From: Nemertoderma westbladi
Lineage: Eukaryota > Xenacoelomorpha > Nemertodermatida > Nemertodermatidae
Length of the DNA: 64,000 nucleotides
Direction: 5' to 3'
Assembly: GCA_032718475.1 (NCBI GenBank)
Contig: JAUCBJ010007200.1
Span: 62,001-126,000 of the forward strand
Shown: piece by piece, positions 33,017-42,876 of the stretch
Layout: each line of letters starts with the position of its first letter
Numbering within the stretch: the stretch's first letter is position 1
Position numbers and translations under genes: made by a program
Notes under the pieces: generated by a model
Told to the model about the DNA's origin: nothing
The model's input: the letters and a program-made list of their open reading frames with translations, nothing else
Databases searched by the model: none

Positions 33017-34665
33017 TATCGTTCGGAGTGGGCGTGTGACTCTATTATTTTATATTATTTTATTATTTTTATATTTATGTATGTATTACTATGTAATTTT
33101 ATTATAATCGTTTTATTTAATTTAGTAGAATATTATTTAGCGATTATTTAGTAGAATAGTGCAATATATTCGTGTTTATTGCGTACGTAATTACTTATAT
33201 TATATTTAGTGTGACGGTGAGAAACAAGTGTTTTTCTCTTTCCTTACTGTCCGTATTATATTATAAATACGTAACTACAGTAAGATGAAATGTCCGTACT
33301 TATTAAAGTACAATAAAGCCACTACTATATTCAAGTATTATTGGTAGGCAGAGTATTAGGAATGCAAAGTTCAGATCCTCGTGTCTCGGCTAAACCAAGC
33401 TCTGGGTAGACCTTGGAAACGACTTGCCTCTTCACACTAACATTGCTTCGTGCGATATTGCTCTCATACCTTATATTAAATAATACATATAGTAGCGTGA
33501 TGTCCCTTTAACAGTAGCGTATAACGCAAAATAAATCTGTTAAACCCTTTGACCATCTGTAATTCTAGTCGATTAAGATATCGCGGCACCCACCGATATA
33601 CTTGAAAGACAAATTCTAGAATCAGTGGTTAACGTCCCCAGACAAGTTCTGGAATAAATTGGTGCCCATCTCAAATATTAATTATTTAATATTTGCAAAT
33701 CTAATAAATCAAATCTGTAAAATTCAGATCCTTCAACAATTCTAGTCAATTAAGATATCGTAGCATTTACCGATATTCTTAAAAAGACAATTTTCATAGA
33801 ATTAAGGATCTTGTGTCCCCAGACATGTTCTAGAATCAAAATATGTCCATTTAATTATCAAATAATAAAATTTCAGGGAATAAATTTAAATTCATGCCTT
33901 TTAATGAATTTAATAAATTGCCATTTTTACGCAATTTACAACATTCCCAAAATTCCATTAATTAATAGATCAAGGGAGCGGAGATTTATCTATTATGCGT
34001 ATGAGTGTGCGAAAGTCTCCCAAACATAGTCAATAGCCGATAAAATTCATAAAGTCATGTATCAAACAGGACATTGACTATTAAAGAATTACTATTAAAT
34101 AACATCCCAGATCTGTATGCATGGGAATTACCCTAATTCTACCGCTAGCTTTACATAATGTCACCATAGCAACAACCACGCTAGAATTAGAATTGAGTTA
34201 AAAGAACAATAGAAAGCTTGTCCCATTGAATAGCATAGGGAATAAATAGCGCACTGCTAGTATCCAAGGATACATAATAATACAGTGACATTCTGGAAGG
34301 CATTGACTAACTGACAAATGGCCCGAATGTGCGTAGTTGTGACCAGTTGTGTGGTATTTGTGAGTTTATAGGTGAATGTTACTGCTAAAGTGTGTTTACA
34401 GTAGCTAGTCGCAATCGTGAAAGTAACCTAACTCTCCAAGGAAAACCTGAAGTACATCTAAGCCTTTGGGACGGACAGTGGAGTGACTTGTGCCGGTTAT
34501 CGTTGTCGTTGTACGGCTACGTCGTTGGCGAAAGTACAGCGACAGCGGTACATCGGCGCTGAGAATCTCACACTGTCCGGGGGCAAGGGAGAAGTAGGCA
34601 GCGACGCCCGCTCGCCTAATAAATATATAAACTCATTATAATATTGGTGAACTCGTATAGCAGAT
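33017..34665 (+). other. Spacer between pol and accessory block of element B, with repeats
   Basis: AT-rich and without a coding frame. It contains two imperfect copies of about 150 bp (33555-33680 and 33740-33860), each with ATTCTAGTCRATTAAGATATCG and a CCCCAGACAWGTTCT segment. AATAAA occurs at 33310. It ends with TATAGCAG directly before the ATG of the accessory frame, a possible 3' splice site. Confidence 0.55.
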
Positions 34666-35487
34666 ATGACGGAATTAATAGAAGATGATCTTGGTATCAG
34701 GGAGAGATATACTCTACCTTTACAAGCGTTTGTCGATAGCTTGATACGCGGCGACACTGATCCAACTACTACGGAGGACGATGGTCGTTACATCGAACCG
34801 CCAATGTCCCAGGAGCAACTTACGCGTGAATTGGACTATAGAAAATTCACTGCTCGCTATACGCATCGTAATGGTACGTATATGGACTTCCTGACTACTG
34901 GTCATCCTATTGATTTACACGGCACCGACGATGTAGACACCGAAAGGGAAATGGTTTTATTTAAATATCATACCCAGCGGAAGCGGAACGATAAACTGAG
35001 ACTCGAACACGAAAATTCTATTCGAAACCGACTCGAAAGTGCAGATGTCGAAGAGCCGGATAAACGCAGCGACTCCACCAAATACCTGGAATGCTTGAGA
35101 GAAACCTATCTCGATATTACCAGTCAACAGAATCTAGAAACTCGATATCCTCAAGGTATACATCATGACCGCATGGTAGAACTCAAACGGCTCTGTTCCA
35201 CTATGATGTATCTTACCGCTGATCGACCGCTGCCTGTTGCACCGGATAGCTTCGAACGGATGGAGGAGTATTGTGAACTGGAGAAAGATCACTCGAGTTT
35301 CCCCTACAAGACGTACGTCTTTGGTGTTGTTGCGATGGATGCCCTAGACCCAACCAACAAACGGAAAGACCTAAACATCCGTGGAGACGTTGTATTAAAC
35401 ACGGTTTTACTCGCTATATTTACGGGAGTTTCGAGCGAAATTTGTTTGACGTATCACCTACGCTCGTTCGACTCAGACGATCCTTAA
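34666..35487 (+). CDS. BEL element B accessory protein, part 1 (273 residues, unknown family)
   Basis: Starts at ATG 34666, two bases after a CAG, and ends at TAA 35485-35487. The product is hydrophilic and acidic to neutral (TELIEDDLGIRERY, EMVLFKYHTQRKRNDKLRLE, MVELKRLCSTMMYLTADRP, FGVVAMDALDP). There is no signal peptide, transmembrane helix, Cys-rich ectodomain or furin-like site, so it does not look like an envelope protein. I do not recognise a domain. It lies between the integrase gene and the 3' LTR, where envelope or accessory genes sit in other LTR elements. The same frame end is conserved in element A. The last 46 bases overlap the next frame. It may be a captured gene, a structural protein or a decoy; function unknown. 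Confidence 0.7.
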   Translation: MTELIEDDLGIRERYTLPLQAFVDSLIRGDTDPTTTEDDGRYIEPPMSQEQLTRELDYRKFTARYTHRNGTYMDFLTTGHPIDLHGTDDVDTEREMVLFKYHTQRKRNDKLRLEHENSIRNRLESADVEEPDKRSDSTKYLECLRETYLDITSQQNLETRYPQGIHHDRMVELKRLCSTMMYLTADRPLPVAPDSFERMEEYCELEKDHSSFPYKTYVFGVVAMDALDPTNKRKDLNIRGDVVLNTVLLAIFTGVSSEICLTYHLRSFDSDDP

Positions 35488-35741
35488 ATAAACCAATGAT
35501 CAGAGTTCCGGAATACTCGATCAGACCTCCTCATTCCCTAGTGAGACCTCAGACTCTTGATCCTATTAGTATGACGGATTCTCCCGAGCTGTACTCACTG
35601 TTCAAAGATCTAGTGTTACCTGAACAATTAGTCAGTGGCACCCCGGTTGTGGGCTTCCTAGATATTAGCCCATCTTACTTAGCCGTATTGGGACGCGGAC
35701 ACCTAATATCGCCATTCAACCGTATAGTCGTCCCAGTTTAA
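35442..35741 (+). CDS. BEL element B accessory protein, part 2 (about 100 residues)
   Basis: An open frame overlapping part 1 in the -1 register, ending at TAA 35739-35741. Its product (SLNKPMIRVPEYSIRPPH, ELYSLFKDLVLPEQLV, PVVGFLDISPSYLAVLGRG, HLISPFNRIVVPV) is well balanced and identical in A except for a few residues. The listed start may not be real: upstream codons in this frame are open too (GSFERNLFDV), so it could be reached by frameshifting or splicing from part 1 rather than initiated. It could equally be a legacy of an indel in the shared ancestor of A and B. No family recognised. Confidence 0.5.
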   Translation: MFDVSPTLVRLRRSLNKPMIRVPEYSIRPPHSLVRPQTLDPISMTDSPELYSLFKDLVLPEQLVSGTPVVGFLDISPSYLAVLGRGHLISPFNRIVVPV

Positions 35742-35742
35742 C

Positions 35743-36186
35743 GCGATACAACCCTTCATCAAGGTGGAGGAGAGCGTTGTACGAAACGAGTTAAACGCTA
35801 TTCTACAAAGATCAGAAAGGAAACCTGCGTTTGTTCAGATAAACGTAAGTTGTAACAGCAAGTCCAAGTGATAAACGAATTGGCTTTATCTCAGTTCGAT
35901 TGGGAAATCCAGAATCTCTAAGAAGATATCGAACTTAGACAACCCTATTCTCTGCGAGAGTTTTGGACGAACGTATCCAACGACAAGCGGAGGAAAATCA
36001 GCTCGAGGAGAAGCATATCGAAATGGACGAGACACCGACCGTAACCTTAAACCTTCTGATGCAATTGTATTGCACCCTTCACCCAGGAGTTATAGCCCTC
36101 CTAGTAAAGTGGCTCGCCCCAAAGAGAAAAGGACTCTTGCTAGCCTCAAGAAACTGCGTAAACGCCGTCCGCGTAAGAAAGACTAA
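35743..36186 (+). CDS. BEL element B accessory protein, part 3, with candidate 78-nt intron and basic tail
   Basis: A frame in the same register as part 1 reads AIQPFIKVEESVVRNELNAI and on to QIN at 35842-35844. It then meets GTAAGT (35845), two stops, and resumes after CTCTAAG (ending 35922) with NLDNPILCESFGR, GGKSARGEAYRNG and PSPRSYSPPSK. It ends in a highly basic tail (TLASLKKLRKRRPRKKD) with a TAA at 36184-36186. Excising 35845-35922 keeps the phase and removes both stops; the same junctions exist in A. The basic tail resembles a nuclear-localisation or nucleic-acid-binding tail. Splicing is inferred from sequence only. Confidence 0.45.
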
Positions 36187-36264
36187 CTGTTTAGAGTATC
36201 TTTAGGTTTTAGAAACTGTGATTTTTATATTTTATAGACTGAAAATCCCATTTTCTGGGAGCGG

Positions 36265-37512
36265 TGTAAAAGCCTTTGCTGAATTGCCCCGTTATTTTAT
36301 TATCTTTTACATTAAAATACTCTGTAGTTGATTTAATAGGTGTAAGAGACCGTATTATTGCTGTATCGGTGTTTTTTAGAGGATCTAAGAGCTATTTCCT
36401 CCGTATGTGTACTGTGAAAGGCATAGTTGATGATTCTATGGCAATTCCGTGACGCAAAAGGTGATAGCTACTCTTGAACAGTAGTTACTATGACGACGGT
36501 TAACAGCTGATATTCATACGTGTTGATTTTCTTTGTTCTACGGCGTCTCTCAGTTCAGTCAGCCAATCAGAGCATTTTTATGGCTCTTGTACAGAAATTT
36601 CCTAGAAATCACGCAATGCGTTATGGGCAGTGTTTACATTCTGTCCTGAGCCAGGAGAGAGCGGCTTGGGAATATTTTGTGCTTTTCTGTTTTAGCCTAA
36701 CACTAGTAGGCTTAATTATAAGGACATATATCCGTTATCAAAACAAACTAAACAAACCACGGCACACTGGCCACTGGTTAATTGGCCCATACTCAATCAA
36801 CGCAACATACCTAATCGAATATACCTGTGCATACTTTTATATTGTTATACTGCTATTTACTGTCGGTTCTTCATAATATGGTTGATGAATTATTATATTT
36901 GGAATAACGATAAATAACCCCGAAACCCAATATTCTTGATATACCGAAGGTAAGAGAGAAAGGTTACATATAACGATTGTGACTTATGTTAAAGTGGTTT
37001 GAAGTGAATCTAATGTTATTTGATAGACCCTACATGATTCGGTCTGTGTTCCTTTTATATGTGACTAAAATCAGTGAAGATCGGCAGATCAGTGTGCAGT
37101 ATTGTGCAGCGTTGTGTATGAGTGAGACTGATAACGAAGCATTTCCTAAAGAATGCGCCATATATGTGAATTATAACTAAGCCATATCGTTGTGAGTAGT
37201 TTAAGTCATAACTCTGTTTTTATAGATAGAGCGCCACGTCCTAAAGGAACTGTTAATATTCCCCGAAGGTGAATAATATTGTCAGAGATTATATAATACT
37301 GTCAGTCGAATAATACATTAGGCTTACATAGCAATAAGATTAAGCCGTCGAACCCAATCTCCCGGGTATATCCAGCGGGTGAATGATCGCGCACAGATTG
37401 GTTTCGACTAGTGTAGTGAATCAAATACTTGTCAGAGGCTAAAAGTGATTTATTATCTAAAAGACATCCTAATTTGGCGGGTTAAACTGCCAAAGGTCTG
37501 AAAGCGCGAACA
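36265..37512 (+). repeat. 3' LTR of BEL element B
   Basis: 1248 bp, matching 21425-22672 apart from scattered single-base differences (for example near 36826, 36889 and 36946). It is preceded by CCCATTTTCTGGGAGCGG, the only candidate plus-strand priming tract, and followed by CAATG. Confidence 0.96.
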
Positions 37513-39170
37513 CAATGAGACACCTCCAATGTTATATAGTGTCTGGTTGGAGATGTGTGTATTGTACTTGACACAATGAACCCAGTGTAGCATTCTTGTG
37601 AATGTGCCATCCAGAGATTTGGTGTCCTCAACAGTTAAAGCCAAGCATGGACTCCCATAGAGGAGTACTAGAACTACTGCTGCTCTAAATAATCGGACGT
37701 TAAGTTTCCGATTAATTCTCGGTGACTTCCAAGTCTTGGAAAGCCTATTCAAGGCTGCCCATGCCTTTCCCTTACGTATTCGAAGGTCCTCACCTGACTT
37801 CCGGATCCATGATCCCTGGTAACAGAAGTTGTCCACATGCTCAAGCATACCATCCTTTGAGCTTATGCTCATCCGATCAGAGACTTGCTGAGGACTTTCA
37901 AAGTTAACTGTCAAAATTTTGGGCTTTCTGGAGTTAATAAAAAGACCAACACTAGAAGCAGCATGTTCTAATGAGCTGAGCAGCCGTTGGGCTCCCTCTA
38001 GTGATTCTGAGAGTAGTCCTAAGTCATCAGCAAAGTCTAGATCAGTTAGATACTTGGCAGGATGTCCTCGACTTCTGGAGCCAGTAGGTGGAGTTATCAT
38101 CACCCCATCATCATTATGATGATCTAAGGACATGCGTAGAACATAGTCAACCACAATTATGAACAAGAATGGTGCAAGTGTGTCTCCCTGGAGGAAGCCC
38201 CATAACACTTCAAATGGTTCTGTGTCACCGTCAACAGTAGACACAAATGTGGTCAAACCATCGTATACTGATCTGATTGCTGCAATAATTTCATCACGAA
38301 TCCCATATAATGAAAGTATGCTGAACATACGTGAGCGAGAGACTGAATCAAAGGCCTTGGAAGTCAACAAAGATAACAGCCAGATGCCTGTCTTTCTTTT
38401 TTGATAACTCTTCAATTATCCTTCTAAGTGCCAAAATGGGCTCCATGGTCCCACGACCTATATGGAACCCATTCTGATTTCCACGGAGCAGTCTCTCAAT
38501 GGGATCCCTGATGCGATTTAATAGAATTATATTGTATAGCTTTGCAGCAATCGAGATCAATGAGATTCCCCAAAAAGAACCATAGAGTGTTAGGTTGACC
38601 TTCTTGGGAACTGGCACCAACTTATTTGTTTTCATTTCTTGTGGTACTCTTGTTGTTCGGTACATGTCTACTATGATGGGATAAATGATCTTCAAATACT
38701 CAAGTATTTTAAAGACCTCAGGGGGGACACCATCTCTGCACTGACACGATTGGTCTTAATGCTCTTTGCAGTAGCCTTCATTTCAGCAAAGGAGATATCG
38801 CCAAAGGGAATATCTGGGAGTACAGACTCAGACACTTTTACTTCTATAAAGTTATCAGGCAATACCCTGTCATTATTGATGAACTTTTCAAAGTGGGCCT
38901 TCCAACCATTGAGGCGATCGGCTGGTAATTCAGCCTTAACCTTGGTGGTTGGTTGGCTTTTCCGCCCAGTAAGCAAGTTGATCGATTTCCATGCCTGGGA
39001 TGATTGCCTGGTGTCGTCAGCATCATTGATGGCATCAACCTGTTTATTAGCTCCTATACATTAACAGAGTACTGCCTGTACAGGGACCTAGATGCGGCCT
39101 TAACTGCATTCTTGGCCGCTGTAGTCTGTTTGAGTCGGGATACAATACAACAAGAATCTATTAAAGGAAT
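37513..39170 (-). pseudogene. LINE reverse transcriptase, 5' part, split from 21121-21424
   Basis: On minus the protein reads from about 39170 (LKQTTAAKNAVKAA) through LTGRKSQPTTKVKAELPAD, the RT start GDISFAEMKATAKSIKTNR, PVPKKVNLTLYG, GRGTMEPILALRRIIEEL, the catalytic DLDFADDLGLLSESLEG (about 38030) and GSWIRKSGEDLRIRKG, to the BEL insertion at 37513. Breaks occur near 38700 and 38380. No endonuclease domain is preserved, so the clade is not assigned. Joined with 21121-21424 it matches the plus-strand copy at 43393-45159. Confidence 0.88.
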
Positions 39171-39545
39171 TCGGGTTGAATCCATTGGGTATATTAGCAG
39201 CGAATACATTCACTTCACATGAGTAGTGAACACATTCACTTTATATGAATAGCGTATATAATATAATAATAATTAATATCCTTCAGATTAATTAATTTTA
39301 TGTATATATTTAATTTATGTTTAAATCTAATTAAACTTGCATATCAAATATAATAAAAAAATGAAATTATATACATAATTATATAACACATTTTACTATT
39401 ATCAATTGGGATAGCCTTGGAAACGTTTCATAAGATTCGAAACAACGAATCAGGAGTTAGAATTGTTGTTTATTATGAAAGAGGGAGATTTGATTTATAT
39501 TTTTAAAACATAATATTCGAATTTCTCTAAGGATCTTAATGCTTT
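39171..39545. other. AT-rich gap without a gene
   Basis: Beyond the LINE remnant there is only AT-rich sequence with short repeats (CATTCACTT and ATGAATAGTG-like). No frame or known element was recognised. Confidence 0.4.
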
Positions 39546-39569
39546 TTGAGTAATAATTATAAAAAATGT

Positions 39570-40486
39570 AACTCTCTAGCCGACTCTTCACCGCTTCTCA
39601 GCTCAGCCCAGACCAAACATTGGAAATCGCAATGGATCTATGGAAATCCTCAGTCACACCGGAATCAGTGCCACCAACTAGCACCAACCAGAAATCTTGG
39701 ACAACACCAATCCACGAAGTCAACCTTGCTTCGCTTCACACCTCCGCCTCACCCGACGATATTGCCCGGCTTAACTCGGTGGAAGACCCAACCGCAGGTT
39801 GGTGGCTCGATGCTATTCCAAGTTCTGCTTTGGGCCTCAAGTTAACGGATGCTCAGTACAGGATCTCCATCGCGACCCGCCTCGGATGCCGGGTTACCGA
39901 GCCCCATGAGTGTACCAGGTGTGGCACTGCTGTTGAAGCTGACGGCCTACACGGACTCTCGTGCCAATGAAGCGCTGGCCGGTTGCCTCGCCACACAATG
40001 ATCAATGAGATCGTAAAGCGGGCACTGGCCAGCTGTGACGTACCATCCATCCTAGAACCACCGGGTCTATGCCGTGGGGATGGCAAACGAGTAGACGGGA
40101 TGTCCCTAGTTCCCTGGTCCAGGGGCAAAACGCTGACATGGGACGCCACGGTTGTACACCCACTCGCCAAAAGCCACCTGGCAACAAGCATACATACCGG
40201 CGGACGTGCTGCTGAAAACCAGGAAACCCTCAAGATCAGGAAATATCAGGAGCTTATTGACCAGGGTTTCCTGTTCATGCCAGTCGCCTTTGAAACGTTT
40301 GGTCGCCCCGGTCCGGCAACGGAAGTTTTCCTGAAGGAGGTCGGTAGGTGGATACATTTATCGACACAGGATCCTCGCTCCCATCGTTTCCTGCTTCAGC
40401 GCATCGCGGTCGCAATACTCGTTGGGAACTCGGCCGCAGTCCTCGGTACAGTTGAATCTCCGTCAGATAGTCCGTCGATATCCTAG
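39570..40486 (+). pseudogene. C-terminal end of an RLE-type non-LTR element: CCHC and endonuclease-like domain
   Basis: One frame runs 39620 to 40486 with a single TGA at 39968-39970. It reads PTAGWWLDAIPSSALGLKL, then a CCHC motif (CTRCGTAVEADGLHGLSC). After the stop comes a domain with EPPGLCRGDGKRVDGMSLVP and WDATVVHPLA, an arrangement of acidic and Lys residues like that of restriction-like endonucleases placed after a CCHC in R2-type elements. It ends with FLLQRIAVAILVGNSAAVLG and TAG/TAA stops. Its start matches the tail of the relic at 19133-21000, so both belong to one family. The RT part is absent here (5' truncated). The domain identity is inferred from order and motif, not from a search. 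Confidence 0.65.
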
Positions 40487-41041
40487 GCAGTTAGATAGCA
40501 CCTCTTCCGGCACCTGGACTATATATATTTAATATACATTTTATTGTGATTTATGAACACTGAAAGTATTACTTTTATTATATTTACCCACTGATTAAAT
40601 TATATTATAGGTGGTTGATTGGATGTAATAAAAAACAATTATTAATTAATATTAATTAATCAATATAAATTATTACATTAATTACCACGCAAATGTATTC
40701 TAAAAATGTAATAAAATTTTTTGAAACAACCTATATCCCCATACATAGTTTCCTACCTAAATATGTGACATGATTCAATTATTTTAAAACACAATGTGTT
40801 TTTTTTTCATTTCAAATTACATAAGATTACCAATATGTCAAAACCCATAATTTACTCAAAACAAAATTTTAATCAAAAATGCCGTTTTACAGGAAAAATC
40901 AATTTTGTCATTTAGGTTGTTTGAAAATTAAAGGGAAGATATAATATCAAGTCATTTCTCGGTAAATGTAAGTTACTGATATAGTTTTATATCATAATTC
41001 ATATAATAACTCTAAATATGTAATAAACTGAGTAAATAATA
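40487..41041. other. AT-rich 3' flank without a gene
   Basis: AT-rich with runs of T and ATTAATTAAT. AAACAACCTATAT at 40728 resembles text at 19095. No frame was recognised. Confidence 0.4.
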
Positions 41042-41462
41042 ACCAGTCAAGTAGTGTAGCTAAATATATGTGAAAGATAAATAATAACCAGTCAAGTGTA
41101 GCTAAATATATGTGAAAGATAAATAATAACCAGTCAAGTGTAGCTAAATATATGTGAAAGATAAATAATAACCAGTCAAGTGTAGCTAAATATATGTGAA
41201 AGATAAATAATAACCAGTCAAGTGTAGCTAAATATATGTGAAAGATAAATAATAACCAGTCATGTGTAGCTAAATATATGTGAAAGATAAATAATAACCA
41301 GTCAAGTGTAGCTAAATATATGTGAAAGATAAATAATAACCAGTCAAGTGTAGCTAAATATATGTGAAAGATAAATAATAACCAGTCAAGTGTAGCTAAA
41401 TATATGTGAAAGATAAATAATAACCAGTCAAGTGTAGCTAAATATATGTGAAAGATAAATAT
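41042..41462. repeat. 42-bp tandem array, ten copies
   Basis: The unit reads CCAGTCAAGTGTAGCTAAAT followed by ATATGTGAAAGATAAATAATAA. Starts were counted near 41043, 41088, 41130, 41172, 41214, 41256, 41298, 41340, 41382 and 41424. Copy 1 has a 3-bp insertion (AGT) and copy 6 one substitution (CATG for CAAG); the rest look identical, so the array is young. Spacing is constant with no unique spacers. Confidence 0.95.
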
Positions 41463-41646
41463 ACGTGAGAACTATTATTTTTTCTTATTGATAGTAAGAA
41501 TGTGTTGGATGTGAATGAATTATTTTTTCTGTTGCATACTTTCTGATAAATAGTTATGTAGTCATAGTAGATTTGGGTGATTGTTTTCCCTAATTATGTT
41601 ACGGGAAACAAATTTATGAGCAGTTTAATTGGGTTAATATCTGGCT

Positions 41647-42395
41647 TTATTTCCATAGGAAGGAGACAAATAGTAAGGCGACGAGAATAATATACTTTGA
41701 AACATCAACTGCTACAGCTGTGGCTGTAGTGGTTGTTGGTACTGTTGTGGTTTCCATCAACGTTGTCGTCTCAGTAGTGGTCTTTGCAACTGTTACCGGG
41801 GTTGTAATGGGTTGAAGTGATATCCTTATGAGAGAATTACCAACATATTCCTCGAATCCCTCTTCTATGCCTCTTACGATAATGGCCTTCATGTCTTCAT
41901 AAACATAAATGGTTAAAGAAATCGTACCATAAATATCTCTCTTACCGAAACAAACAAGTTTCCCAACGAGGTAATTCATTTTTCCTACAACTGGTGCAAA
42001 TTTTGTTGTCATCGCTAAAATAATATCACTAATTGTGAAATCCGAACATGGAGAATATGTGATGTTATAGTGTGTCCCCTCTTGATAGATAAATTCTCCG
42101 ATAGTGTGACTTTTTTCATCCAATTGAATAATTCCTCTTTTATAATATACTTCGTACAGATCTGATATATCCTTGTTTAACTCATCGATAGATGTTATAT
42201 TCGGAGATATTCCTACAAACTCGATTTCAACAATAATAGAACCGCATGTGATATTCATACTTGATACAATTGCTGTTTTCCTCACAACATATGATATATC
42301 ATTCCTGAGTTTTTCAACTGCGGTTTTTTTACTTATGAAGTTGTAACATTCTTCTGTAGTAGCTTCAATCACTATTTTCACATAAGTTGTTATTT
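41647..42395 (-). CDS. Last exon of a probable extracellular, Thr-rich, C-terminally anchored host protein
   Basis: On minus a TTTTTTTAG acceptor ends at 42396, after which the frame is open (ITTYVKIVIEATTEECYNF) to TAA at 41647-41649. The open part has two similar beta/alpha segments, each with paired hydrophobic strands (MNITCGSIIVEIEFVG and YGTISLTIYVYED), reminiscent of SEA-like extracellular modules. A Thr-rich stalk follows (TTTETTTLMETTTVPTTTT), then a hydrophobic C-terminus (YIILVALLFVSFLWK) that could be a membrane anchor or GPI signal. No signal peptide is in this exon; it would be in an upstream exon beyond 42400, which is not located. This is the only stretch in the window not attributable to mobile DNA. 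The SEA-like label is tentative. Confidence 0.55.
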
Positions 42396-42473
42396 CTAAA
42401 AAAATACAACAATATTATAGAATACAAGTTTTCGGATGACCTTGTTGTTGGGTGATGGTTAATAAATTGACCA

Positions 42474-42537
42474 CCCCCCCCCCCCCCACAGGTTTAACCC
42501 TATTACCACTGGGGGGGGGGGGGGGGGGGGGGGGGGG
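42474..42537. repeat. C14 and G27 homopolymers facing each other
   Basis: A run of 14 C (42474-42487), 23 mixed bases, then 27 G (42511-42537). The two runs are self-complementary and could form a hairpin, and the G run could form a quadruplex. Run lengths are likely to vary or to be sequencing-uncertain. Confidence 0.85.
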
Positions 42538-42559
42538 CGAATCGGTCCCTACCTCTTTA

Positions 42560-42870
42560 TCTCTGCAAATCTATTATGTATCAATAACCTTTGTCAATTA
42601 AATACAAGATAGTAAGAACGAACACTGTTAATGTTTCGTACAATATTGAAGACAACTACATGGAAAAACTCCGATGGGACATTAATGAATGCAGAAGACA
42701 TTACTTAGGCAGAGACGAATATGTTTATCACGAACTGTGGACTAGCTACACTAGATCTACTGTCGGATATACTATTTCCTACAGATATTTCTGAAGAACC
42801 ATTTCTGCGATTAGAAAATGCATTGACAATGTAAAAGAGGAAAGTCTATCGAGGTGGAACGAAAAACGTT
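42560..42870 (+). other. Unassigned stretch with a short open frame
   Basis: A 67-codon frame at 42591-42794 (KIVRTNTVNVSYNIEDNYME, YHELWTSYTRST) has a non-repetitive composition but no recognised domain. It may be part of the retroelement remnant that follows. Confidence 0.2.
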
Positions 42871-42876
42871 TATACA

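Larger units (their letters stand above)
21425..37512 (+). mobile_element. BEL/Pao LTR retrotransposon B, nearly full length (16.1 kb)
   Basis: Bounded by 1248-bp LTRs (TG...CA) at 21425-22672 and 36265-37512 that differ at only about three positions by eye, and flanked by CAATG at 21420-21424 and 37513-37517. Internal order: leader, gag, zinc knuckles, protease, RT, RNase H, integrase, DUF5641, a 1.6-kb spacer, then an accessory ORF block. The length is well above the usual 6-9 kb of BEL/Pao elements because of the long LTRs, leader, spacer and accessory block. It lies in a LINE. Two lesions, a TGA at 27427 and a rearrangement at about 30862, make it non-functional as it stands. Confidence 0.96.

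Noticed and set aside
4281-37512. Apparent 1.2-kb terminal inverted repeats of a 33-kb DNA transposon
   Set aside because: The repeats pair as direct LTRs with equal lengths (1199/1199 and 1248/1248) and each pair has its own 5-bp duplication (ACCAT, CAATG), so there are two LTR elements in opposite orientation.
41042-41462. CRISPR-like array
   Set aside because: The units are contiguous 42-bp tandem copies with no unique spacers, in animal DNA.
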